DNA from: Anoplolepis gracilipes
Lineage: Eukaryota; Arthropoda; Insecta; Hymenoptera; Formicidae
Direction: 5' to 3'
Length of the DNA stretch: 64,000 nt
Assembly (NCBI RefSeq): GCF_047496725.1
Contig: NC_132974.1
Span: 8,989,001 to 9,053,000 of the forward strand
This document shows, one piece after another, positions 25,296 to 36,246 of the stretch (its first letter is position 1; every line of letters starts with the position of its first letter). A model generated the notes under the pieces. That model did no database searches. It was not told the DNA's origin and saw nothing but the letters and a program-made list of their open reading frames with translations. Made by a program: the position numbers and the translations under genes.

Positions 25296-26872
25296 TGATA
25301 ATATATTCATGACATATCAAGTGACATGTCACAAATCTTTTAACAGATCCTCGCCCTTGTCTTTGCCAGTATCTCTTCGTTTGACCCGACTTATCATAAC
25401 TTCGATTAGTGCTGAACAAACGAGATAAGATGCGCCTGAGCGAGATATTATACATCACTTGCAACTTATAACAGTGGGTCAAGGTATATAGGTAACGCGA
25501 CCCTCATGCGGGCGAGACGCGCATTATTGTCTCGATGTGTGTCTAACTTTATCAGAAGCCTTGCCTTATTTTTTTTACGTATCTTCAAGGTCAGATTGTA
25601 TTTGCGATGTAATTTCTGTTCACATTACGGATTTTTGTCACACATAATACAGAGAACAATTACATTTAATTTTCAAACGGAATTTAAGATTATAATATGT
25701 TTACAAGAATTAAAAGGTGTACAAAAACATTTAACCATTAACATATAATAAAAAAAAGAATACTTTACAATTATACCAAGCAATTAAATTAATTAAACAA
25801 TTGTACAAAACATATAATAAGTGTTATAAAATATAACTCTATGTATGTAAATCAAGATGAGACGATAAAATACGGATTCCCTGTATATACATATACCTGT
25901 TATATCCTTTAAAAGAAAAAGAATCAAAGTAAGATAATTATATATATATATATATATATAATCCTCGAAAATCCGCCGGAACGAATTAAACACGGACTGT
26001 AAATTGTTCATCTCATCTGAGACTTTCATGGTGAACGTTTCGAGAGGAACACTTTCGCATTTCTACTTCGAGATGCTGCAATTTTGACGTCAGATGAAAA
26101 TTACATACCAAAGGGAGAAGAGGGAAGAAAGAAGATGCATATAATTTGCAGTGAAAGTAAAATCATCTGTAAGTTAATAAGTTGCAAGACGATGTTTTTT
26201 GTCCGTGTTGATGAATGAGCGACTGCAAGCATTAAATGATGCGGAACAAATTTAAAATTATGTGGAGAGGAAATTGCGACATTTTTAATTAAATGCTTTC
26301 TTTCGCGCCGAATATTGCGTATTTGTTGTGCGAGCCATTCTAATACGTTTTTCTCCGTTACATGATCGAAGAACCTTGATAAATTAAAACGTTCTATTAA
26401 CTCGCCTCATCGCGTTTATAACTGCAGCAAGTTAACGATCCGAGATAATTTCGTTTTCTTTCGATACGGCTTTGTTCTAATTCACTGAAATCACTATTAT
26501 ATTGACCTAATTAAAATTGTAACCGCATCCTATTTTGACGATTTCGATGCAATTAATTAAAATTAATTTAAGATTTATGTTATTTATTACAAAATTGTAT
26601 CAATTTATAAGTCTATAATATGTAAATTAAAGATACTTTTTTATTATTTTTCTAATTATATTTCTTTTGAACGAACATGATGATTAAATAAAGTTAGTAT
26701 TTAAAAATTTTGCGCGAGAAATTACATCATTATATAAATTATTATATAACGGAAAAAGAAGAAAGGTAAAAAAATAGAGTTAAATCTGTAGAGCGACGCT
26801 GAATCATTCCATCATTCTATCTTCCTGTCATTGAGACATTAAGATAGTTTTAAATATTTTGACGCCTTTTTG

Positions 26873-26912
<40 letters not shown>

Positions 26913-28257
26913 ATCTTTTTTTTTGTTTTGCTTCATTGATCTCAGCATCATAGCATGTTTGTTTTTCTTCTTTTTCTGTTACATCGTGTGTCTGCACCGA
27001 GATATCATGAAAACTCGGTCGATCGACTTGCTCCTCCGATGATGGATCTGGGTTTTTAAATAATTAATGTGTATTTAAAATTCTACCATTGTTAGAATAT
27101 TAATTTCTATAAATCCCACTTTGATTCCAGATTTTTCTTGCCTCAAGTTCTTGAAAAAACTGTGGTGGATAATCGATTTTAATTGTCGCTTGTTTTCGGA
27201 GCATTCGTCCCTACGACAACAACTATGTATATGCGTATGCGTTTGCGATCTATTTGTTTGTAATTTATTAATTTTTGTATATCCGGTTATATTTTATGCG
27301 ATTTTTTTCACTTCATTATTTTTAATTTTTGACACTGATGAAAGTCCTGATAAGAACAGAAATGTTTGTTATTTGCGCTTTTTTAAAGTTTTTATAAATC
27401 TTACGTCTTACTTTTATATAATAATTTAATTTCTCCCGCATTAAAGATACTAACTCAATTTGTCTTGCTTCTTGAGTCCTTCTTTACAATTAATAAACTA
27501 TTATTTGAGCCTAATTTTTGTAATGATGATTAAATTTATTATCGCATGTCGTATCGAAAAGATGATCCCAACAATGTATAATGCGATTGATCTTTGCGCC
27601 AAACGCTCACGCGTAAAAAACTCGAAGCAAATCACTTTCTTCAGGAAGAATGTAACCTTGTAAATGCATACTGGAAGAAAGCGTCTTACGGAATTCAACG
27701 ATAAAAATGAGATTCACGCGGCAACACCTCGCGTGAGGTGTAAAGTGCGCCGAGTGAAATCCCTGCAATTAGTTGTCTCGTGTATCAGCGACAGCGACCC
27801 ATCGCCATCATCAACATCATCATTATCATTGTCGTCGTCGTTGTCGGTGTCGTCATGCCGCGGCAATGAACCGTGACGACCGCGAGACGCGGTGGTGTTC
27901 GTCGCTGACGAAATTGACATTGATCCAGTCTCGGTGGATCCCTGAAAAAAAAGGGTCGCCGTGAGAGGAGGTGGACCGGGTTGACATTGGACGGATCCGT
28001 GGTGGTCGATGGGTCGATTGCGCCATACACTGTCACTCTCTGTCGTGCGTACCTGTACGCGCGTGCAAATTCTCATTGTGTCTGTACCAGCGGTATCTGT
28101 GCAGGTGAGAGAGACAACGAACGCGTACACCGACCGGGTGATTTAAAGGCTGTCACATGCAACATCTGCCAATGCAAACGCACCACTCAAGGTTGACGAT
28201 CCCCACCGAGACACGCGCGCGGCTCTTGTGGGTTCTCCTTCATTAGTTATAATTTAC
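24013..28257. other. Region between the divergent protease genes
   Basis: No supported gene. Contents: AT-rich sequence, a 150-bp inverted-repeat element (25095-25244), (AT)n runs near 25255-25288, 25939-25960 and 26876-26908, and a GC- and CpG-rich block at about 27690-28250 containing a CAT/TCG triplet-rich stretch (27795-27860). The open frames in that block begin at non-ATG codons and have no domain, so the block is better read as promoter-proximal or untranslated sequence. Confidence 0.45.
25095..25244. mobile_element. 150-bp MITE-like element with perfect 17-bp terminal inverted repeats
   Basis: The segment begins CACAGTCTCTTCAAATT and ends AATTTGAAGAGACTGTG, exact reverse complements. 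The interior is AT-rich and non-coding. Flanking bases do not show a clear target duplication, so the superfamily is open. Confidence 0.6.
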
Positions 28258-28265
28258 TATAAAAC
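28258..28265 (+). promoter_or_regulatory. TATA box candidate of the plus-strand protease
   Basis: TATAAAAC lies 147 bases upstream of the ATG at 28405, a spacing close to that of its inverted partner gene. Confidence 0.45.
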
Positions 28266-28404
28266 GGCAAAACGGCTGGAATACTTTTAGACTTTTCACG
28301 CCACGGTTGTAAGCACGTGTGCGGGTCCGAAACTTGCAATAAAACCAGATCGGCTGGCGTGCATCAATTACTGGAAACCGCACGGCATGGACGGCTATGC
28401 AAGA

Positions 28405-30851
28405 ATGGAATACATGTTCGCGCTCTCTCTATTCCTGTTAAGCTGTTACGTCTACGCGTTGCCTCACGTGGTAAGTTAAATAACCATTATATGAATGTGT
28501 TATGTTGACTAGAAGACACCAGTCGTAGTGACAATAATACTAATAGCAGTACGCTGTAATGACAGCAAAGTGTTGTGCTCTCATCTGTTTAAATCTATAT
28601 TTGAATTGTTAAATGCAGTATTATACTATAAATAAATTGAAATAAAAAATGTTTTGAATTGTTTGTCAACATTTGATTTTTTATTGTGTTATTTGTATTA
28701 TTTGCGATTGTAAAATCTCGAACTTTACTTGAACATTTGCGAATTATCAAATCTTATTTATTAATAATATAGATTTCTTTTTTTAATTGTATTTTTGTTT
28801 TTTTTTTTAATTATTTACGCAAGAATAAACAGTCCATAAATGCATAAAAATATTGTATAATTATTGCAAAATAATTATTTCTTTATAGTGAGATTTTAAT
28901 AAAAAATATTTGCATTTTCATAGGTTCAAAATTTAAAAGTAAATAGAATTGGTAACGTAGAGGAAACTAATCATTCATGTGCCCCTTGCAGGAATTGCAG
29001 GATAATAAACGGAATTTCCCTGCCTCAAACGCACAAGTACACTACAATATCACGAATGCTGAGGTTGCTGATCGTCCGACAATAGACGAAGTATCTTATA
29101 TAGATTTCGAACCTGCATCCACATCCTCTTCCAAAAGGCCGAATGTCTGTAAAGACTGCAGTAAGTAATAGCATTCAAGATGATGTTTTTAATCGGCATA
29201 TATTTGATTATATAAAAATTATATAAAAATTTATGTATACGTACGTGTAGGGGAAAATAATTTTTTAAAATAATATGTAGTAGTTATATTATAGTTAGTT
29301 TTAAAAGATTAAAAATAAGCAATTAATTAAACTGATTATCCGAATATTAATAGATAAATTATTATATTAATGTATTGTAGTCTGCGGACTTGGAAGAAAG
29401 ATACGAATTGTTGGTGGCAACGTCACAAGTATTTATGATTATCCATGGCTTGTTAGTATGACTAGACTAGGAAAATTCTACTGTGCCGGAAGTGTAATAT
29501 CACGCAAACATATTTTGACAGCAGCGCATTGCTTGCGAGGGTACGTATCAGTCAATTATAATTGCATAATCACAGATAATTATATATGTATATTTGTAAA
29601 TTATTTTCTTAATTCTAAAACTACATTTTATAATTTACTAACATTTTATTTTTAACATAATTTTCAGCTTTGATATCAAAACTATCAAACTTGTCTTAAT
29701 GAATAGTGACCGTCCTTCGATAAGTAACAACGCTATAGTTCGACGTATTAAATCGGCAACCATTCACGAAAATTTCAATGCGTATTCTTTCAATAACGAT
29801 ATTGCGATCATAGAAATGGATGAGCCTGTATCTGTAAATGGTGTCGTGCGAACAGCATGTTTACCTGAAGATAGTAAGCTATTTCTGATATTAGTAAAAT
29901 ATATATATAAATTTCAAAAGAATTTGCTGCACTCTAAATATATTCTAAAATTAAAATTATTTTTTTATTCTCCAAAATTTAGGTAACAAATAAAGCAAAA
30001 CATTAGAATCTTTGCATAGAATCCAATTTAAATAACACATAATAAAAGATATCAATTAATGCTTATAAATTTATACAAAATTATAGGAAATATCGATTAT
30101 ACGGGAGCAATTGCTACTGCAGTTGGATGGGGTCAAACAGACGAAAAAGGCAAACCAGCAACTGAATTGCGAAAAGTTAATTTACCAATCTTGTCACAAG
30201 AGGAATGCGATCAAACTGGATACGCGAAAAATCGCATCACTGAGAATATGTTCTGTTCTGGCTATCTCGATGGAAAACGCGACGCCTGCTTTGTAAGTAT
30301 TTTGAAAGTTTAAAATAAATGCGAACACACACACACACACATACACACACAATTGATATATCTGAATAAAGAAAAGAAAAGAAAGAGTAAGAGAAGTGCA
30401 TATTATATATATGTAATAAAAATATATAATATTTTTTTATACATAGTATTAAACAGACTTTTTCATAAAACATAGAACAAATTGTCTTTATTTTTTGTCT
30501 TTTATTTTTTCTCTCTCTCTCTCTCTCTTTGTCCGCGAAATATATTTTTATATTTTATGTTTATTTACAGGGAGATAGCGGAGGCCCACTACACGTCAAA
30601 GGAATTTTCGGGCAACTTGAAGTAATAGGTATGTATTGAATGTTTACAGAATATTAGATACGCTTTATAAAATGCATATTTAATTTTATCTAACAATTTT
30701 TAATTTTAAATTAAAATAAAATTTTCTATACTACTGCAGTCTATGTTCTTTATTGTATCAAAAGTTTTTCTATTAAAAATTTGAATAATTAATAAATTTC
30801 AAATTAAAATTCTTTGTTAATATAAAATAAACTCAATTCTATTTACTAAAG

Positions 30852-30884
<33 letters not shown>

Positions 30885-31115
30885 TAATAGAATTGAGTTT
30901 ATTTTATATTAACAAAGAATTTTAATATGTATAATATCAATTTGCATTTAAAAATTTTAATTTTTGTGTATGTTTAAGGCATTGTTTCATGGGGTCGTGG
31001 ATGCGGCAGACCAAATTTTCCAGGAATTTACACAAAATTAACAAATTACATTGAATGGCTTAAAGATCATTTAGATGATGAATGTATTTGTCCACCACCT
31101 CAACAACAAGACTAA
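28405..31115 (+). CDS. Secreted trypsin-like serine protease, seven exons (inverted paralogue)
   Basis: Exons: 28405-28470, 28992-29160, 29381-29540, 29668-29873, 30087-30292, 30571-30628, 30979-31115; 333 residues. ATG 28405 is chosen because MEYMFALSLFLLSCYVYA makes a compact signal peptide; an in-frame ATG at 28387 would add six residues. Exon 2 has two in-frame acceptors nine bases apart (28992 or 29001). A CKDCICGL cluster precedes activation site Arg87-Ile88 (IR|IVGG). The triad is His128 (TAAHC), Asp176 (NNDIAIIE) and Ser272 (GDSGGP); Asp266 predicts trypsin specificity. The tail ends with CICPPPQQQD. Exon number and all intron phases equal those of the protease at 21276-23850, so the two arose by inverted duplication, then diverged well. 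Substrate unknown. Confidence 0.92.
30803..30926. repeat. Perfect 41-bp inverted repeat around an (AT)n loop
   Basis: Left arm 30803-30843 and right arm 30886-30926 are exact reverse complements (outer ends ATTAAAATTC and GAATTTTAAT), separated by a TA-dinucleotide loop of about 42 bases. It lies in the last intron of the plus-strand protease, 52 bases before the final exon. Confidence 0.9.
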
Positions 31116-33520
31116 TACTTATTATGACATATTATAACATATCATAATGATCATAGAAGAAAAATTAGTGTTAAATTAACATTTCAATATTTATTTGCTA
31201 TTTATTAACATTATAAACTTATGAGAAAAATATTTTCTAAATATCTTTCTATGTTAAATATTTGACAGTTGGCTATTAATATATAACGTACTTTTATATT
31301 ATTATATATTTAATTTAGGGTTATATAGGGTTATAATATTATTATATATTGTAAAAATTTGCGCTACATTAATTTATTATATATATATATATATATATAA
31401 AATTACATATATCTAGTCCAGAAAAAATGTATATAATAAAATACTTATGTTATATTATATAATGCGATATAATATAATATTATACAAATGTTTTGTTAAA
31501 TAATTAGAGATGTTAAATAATAATAAGAAGAATATAAATAATTCTTATTTACTTAATACATTGTACATAAAGTTATTAAAATTATAAATAGTTTATTATA
31601 AAATATATTTTCTGCTATATAAAAAAATTATCATAATTAAAAACTATTATAATTATTATAAACTATGGTTTTCTTTCTTCCCTTTTCCTTTCTTCTAAAA
31701 ACATTATGCATTGTAATAATATTTATTTAGATCATTGGGTCGAAAGAGATTATCAAACGTGTTGCGCATTTACACATGACACGCGCATATGACTTATTTA
31801 CATAATAAATTTACATACAAGAATAATTACGTTTACTGCACTAAAGATATATATCTCTATATTCTTTTCAATATTAATAAATTTTAAAATGTAAAATGTT
31901 TTAGAGTTAGCAAACAATTTGCTAATAGCAAATTCTTAAAACTATTTAGAGACAAAAATAAAAATATCGAAAAATTTCAGAATATCAAAATTTTCGCTGG
32001 CTTTTTGGTTTACATGTATACTTCTATATTGTGTAATTAATTTAGCCTTTAAATTTGAAAAATGTGCCGCTTGACCATCTTTAAATTTGTTGCATCATAC
32101 GTATGTACACTTCTTTTTGCCTTAAATTCTGGTCATAAACATTGTAACTTAATGATAAATCTCATACTGTGATTCACCTTTCGCTTAGAAAAATCTGACA
32201 ATTGCGTGCACCTCGCACAATAATTTTCAATTATATCAGCACATTTTATTTGGTTGTCAAATATCAATTAGTAAATGGAAAACACATTTGCACGGCTACT
32301 ATTCTTCTCCTTCATATAACAATTATGTCAAAATTACATGTATAATCAACGCCTACACTTTTATTATCGGACCGTCTTCATACGTACATTAGAATCATTA
32401 TAAATACGAAAAACAACTTAAGATATATCTAGTGAAGTGCAAGGATTACTTCTGTATGCAAAGCTTTTATGAATGAATCATATGCGTACACATGATAAAT
32501 ACGCAATAAGCAATATGTTTGATAAAAAATCTCGATAATCTCTCACACATTTCCGCTTTTGGGTTTACATGTAAAAGATATTTTGATTAAACGTTGATTC
32601 AATCAAACTTGTTTTGTAACATTAAAATTGAATCAATTGATGCAATTTTAATTGTAATTAATTAATTACACACTTTCAATTTCTTAGTTTAAAAATGTAT
32701 TTTTAACTTTAATTGTAAACTTTAGCATGTTTAAATTTTAGTGAAAATTATTATTCCATGAGTTTATAAGAATTTATGTCACCTGATAAAAATATACGCA
32801 TCTTAACTGTATTTAAGAGAGTAACAAATATGACTCAATTCTTTGATGTTTATGGATTTAGAATATGGATTTAGAATATGAAAAATTTTTTTTTTAAATA
32901 TTTAATAATTATTGCAACAATTAACCTACAAAGAGACACTGAAAATCTAAATAATATTTACGATAAGATAAAGGTCGTTTGAAATGTTTTTTTAAAATTG
33001 ACAGTTTAGTTTTAAGATTCTTTTAGACAAGACGTGTCTCTTTACTGTGTTGGTTTTATCTTACTAATACCTCATATCAACGAGCAAAATGTTGAACTGT
33101 TTTCACCTTCACACGATTTATTACATTTTTTATTTTATTTGAACGTACATATTAATTGGGTTTGTTCTTTATCAATATTATTACATTTTATTGTCTGCGC
33201 TGAATTTGTTATTGATTTTGTATTCATGTGTAACTTTTGGCTTTTTTAGTGACACTTGAAAAGGACCACAATCAGATGGTCGAAATGTCATGGTATTAAA
33301 TAAAGGAATTTTTTGGCTAGTTTTATCGTTCTAATGATTTTGCTCTTTGTCAATTAAATACTAGCGATTTTAATTTAATAACCTTGAATTTAATAATTGT
33401 ATTATGTTATTAAATTGTAAAAACATTTGAGAAATAACATCATCAAATTACATTATCTTTAATATATATACAACTATCTTCTCTGCGATTTATAATCTTT
33501 TTAAATATGTATATATATAT
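31116..33520. other. Gene-free AT-rich region downstream of the protease
   Basis: Holds the presumed protease 3' UTR and AT-rich sequence, with a short (AT)n run near 31378-31399. No exon, RNA gene or terminal repeat could be supported. Confidence 0.4.
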
Positions 33521-33750
33521 ACAGAGTGTTTTATTTTTAATTATGTAAAGGCCACCTTCAATTTCTTAAATGGAACATCCTATTTTTTATTGCACATTCT
33601 TGTAGCATATCTCGAGAGCTTTCCAAAACACTATAATCAAATATTTTTTCATTAAGTACTTTTTGAGTTATAAGACTTTAAAAGTTACAGTACTTCCGGC
33701 ATTAGCATTACCCAAGATGTGCTACGTGGAGGTCGGATTTACCTCTCTGT
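33521..33750. mobile_element. Short MITE-like element with ACAGAG ends
   Basis: The segment begins TATATACAGAGTGTT and ends CTCTCTGTATATAC, giving short inverted ends in a TATATA context. It is non-coding, includes AAATGGAACATCCT, and lies ten bases from the related element at 33761. Confidence 0.5.
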
Positions 33751-33760
33751 ATATACATAT

Positions 33761-34096
33761 ACAGGGTGTCCAGTAATTTGTAAAAAGTCTCTCGTGTACA
33801 GATAAAGCGGATCAAACTGAGTAATAAAGTTCTGTATTATTTTACAATTTTCGGAATAATTATTGAGAAATTACTTAAAAAATATCGATCAATTCATGTG
33901 AGTATTAACACGTGACGAGAAAAGCCAGTCCCCTGTCACGTAGTTGCTAGTCGCACGCATAGTAACCGTGTAACAGTGGGCTATCTTTTCGCAGAGCGCT
34001 AATATGTATATTGGTGCAAAGAAGTCGATATTTTTAAATTAATTTCTCAATAATTATTGCAAAAATTGCAAAATAATAAAGAACTTTTTTGGTACA
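33761..34096. mobile_element. Truncated ACAGGGTGTCC-type fold-back MITE
   Basis: Left end ATATACAGGGTGTCC. Bases around 33830-33885 (AATAAAGTTC...AATAATTATTGAGAAATTAC) return as their reverse complement at about 34030-34090, so the element folds back on itself. The right terminal ACACCCTGT is missing. It belongs with the intact copy at 38707-39014. Confidence 0.6.
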
Positions 34097-34239
34097 TATA
34101 TAATTTTGAATTAAAGAATTTGAAAAACAATAAAAAGAATTTATAAAATAATAGCATAATAAATAATATAAATAATATTAAATAATATAATATATATAAG
34201 TAATATAATTAAATAATATAATAATATAAAAGAATTTGA

Positions 34240-34870
34240 AGAAATGTAGCTGATGATGATTTGTATTTCGCGTGCAAAATGCGAGTGACCAAATGGGAAC
34301 ATTATTGGTTTGATTTTGCTATAGGATATACAGCCTGCTAGCAGTCCATACTTATATAGTCAAAGTCTTACTTAGTTACTTTAGAGGCAAGATTTATTTT
34401 AGTTACTTTGTTTTACTTATTTCTCTTGCAAACGCGGCCTACAACGCGAAAGAGTGGCTCTGCCTGCCACGGTCAATTATTCAGAGACTTCCCCGATAAC
34501 AGCCAGTTACTCTTAGGCTGCGATTTTACTTAGCGTTTGTCGACATTGTCGAATGTGATGATTAGCTATCGTATAGAGAATTACTAGTGTTTCAATCAAG
34601 AGTTTAAAAATTCTTCATCTAATAGCCAATCACCGTTCGACACGTCGATAAATGTTAAGTGAAATCCCTTAGTCTTACCCGAGAACAACCAGTTACTCCG
34701 GGTCTTCCCCAACACGTAGCCGTTTAGAGAATTAGTCAGTCAATCAGTCGGAGATATGTTATCTATTCTCCGAACTTCATTTTTCTTTTTGCAATTGTCT
34801 CCCTAATCACACTGTATCCATATTTTCTCTTTTAATAAACGTGTCATATCAGTACACAAAAAAGATCCGT
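34240..34870. other. GC-richer repeat-like block of unknown origin
   Basis: Base composition rises against the surrounding AT-rich DNA. Two diverged copies of an internal motif, CAGCCAGTTACTC near 34502 and CAACCAGTTACTC near 34687, each sit beside CCCGA and a CTTCCCC-like stretch. No open frame. It ends near an AATAAACGTG motif (34834). It might be a degraded LTR, but paired ends were not found. Confidence 0.3.
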
Positions 34871-35012
34871 GTACAATGACTACTATTCTTTTTCTACACA
34901 TGCATTAGTAATCGCGTGTCTGTAAATGTGAGTTACATATATAATAAAAGAAAGCACAGAATGTAAGTAAATATTATTTGCAATCTCACAAACAAATCAT
35001 TTCTTTAGAAAA

Positions 35013-35067
35013 ACAGAGACAGAAAGAAAGAGAGAGAGAAAGAGAAAAAGAGAAAGAGAGAGAAAGT
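35013..35067. repeat. Purine-rich (GA/GAAA)n simple repeat
   Basis: A run of GAAA and GA units on the plus strand; the peptide frame across it is low complexity and not a gene. Confidence 0.85.
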
Positions 35068-36164
35068 TTAATCAATAGATTGGAATTGATATCAATTTAT
35101 GAAAAAGATATATTAAATTTGTATGGGAAATCTCATTTATTAAATAATTTTTATAAATAATATTTCATACACACAATATGTTATGTACATATAAAATAGC
35201 TGTTTAGCAATAATAGTCGGGATATATTATTGTGCATTTCTCTCTATATTTTATAATATTAATGATATTTATCACATTAAAAGGCTAAAAAGAAATGTAA
35301 TTTATTTGTAATTTCCTAAAACATTTCAACTCTTTATTTCATTCAAATATTGATCAAATTATGCCAATAAATAATATAAGCCCGCTTTCATTTGAAAAAT
35401 GATAACAATGATAAATAAATAGTTAACAAGCGTTCAAAAAAATTGAAACATCTTAAAGTAACGTTATCATTAAATGATTCAACCAAAGAAATATTTATGT
35501 ATCTTTTGCAGAAATCAAATTTATATATTTTAATTAATAAAAATGTATACATTGTACAATAATTTTATATCATTTTATAAAACTCCTTTTGACAATGTTC
35601 TTGTACTGCATTTACTTTGCTTAAAAAATATTTTTTTCATTAACTATTACATTTAATTTCACATGGACATTGGTTAAATTTTATTTTCCGTAGTGATATA
35701 TATATATTTATTTTTCTAATTTTTAATAATATTTTAAAATTTTATCTGTCGAATATTATGACATGCTCTAAACTAATCCATAAATAATTTAAAAAATTGA
35801 TTAATAAAAATTTGTTTGTTATTTTGATTTTTAAAATTTCTCATGATTATTGATATTTTGAAAATAAGATTATACACACATATAATTATGTTTAAGAAAA
35901 TTAAATTTTTAGGTAAATTAAATTTTATTTTAACTCTCTTTAACTCTCTTTATAAAGCTTTAAATGTCGTAAATACTGTTTTTAATTAACATATTTTTAA
36001 ATATATAAATTTTTTAGCTATAAATTTTTGCTAAATGTGAACAAAATACACATTAATAAAGCTCATTTACTTTTCTTCCGTCATTGATAAATTTCTTCGA
36101 AGTATACCCCACTTCTTCAATCTTTTATCTGTATTTTCTAATTTCTACCAGATAGCAGAAGTGA

Positions 36165-36172
36165 TATAAAAG
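36165..36172 (+). promoter_or_regulatory. TATA box of JHAMT-like gene 1
   Basis: TATAAAAG lies 75 bases before the ATG (36247-36172) and is preserved at the same distance in all three gene copies, together with the following GCTGCTCCCTCA. Confidence 0.65.
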
Positions 36173-36246
36173 CTGCTCCCTCAGAAAATCTTGAAGTACT
36201 TAATTATACATAAGATAAAAGAGAGGCAGTTAATCTTGTGAAAATT

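Noticed and set aside
27714..28130. 138-codon minus-strand open frame in the CpG-rich block
   Set aside because: It begins at GTG, not ATG, crosses a TCG/CAT triplet repeat that makes an Asp run, and shows no domain; composition explains the lack of stops.
31300..31335. TTAGGG-like hexamers
   Set aside because: Only two isolated occurrences in AT-rich sequence; not a telomere repeat array.
33034..33249. 71-codon hydrophobic plus-strand frame
   Set aside because: Starts without an ATG and reads as T-rich sequence; no signal peptide pattern followed by a mature domain.
34978..35160. Arg/Glu/Lys-rich 60-codon frame
   Set aside because: It is a translation of the GA/GAAA simple repeat.
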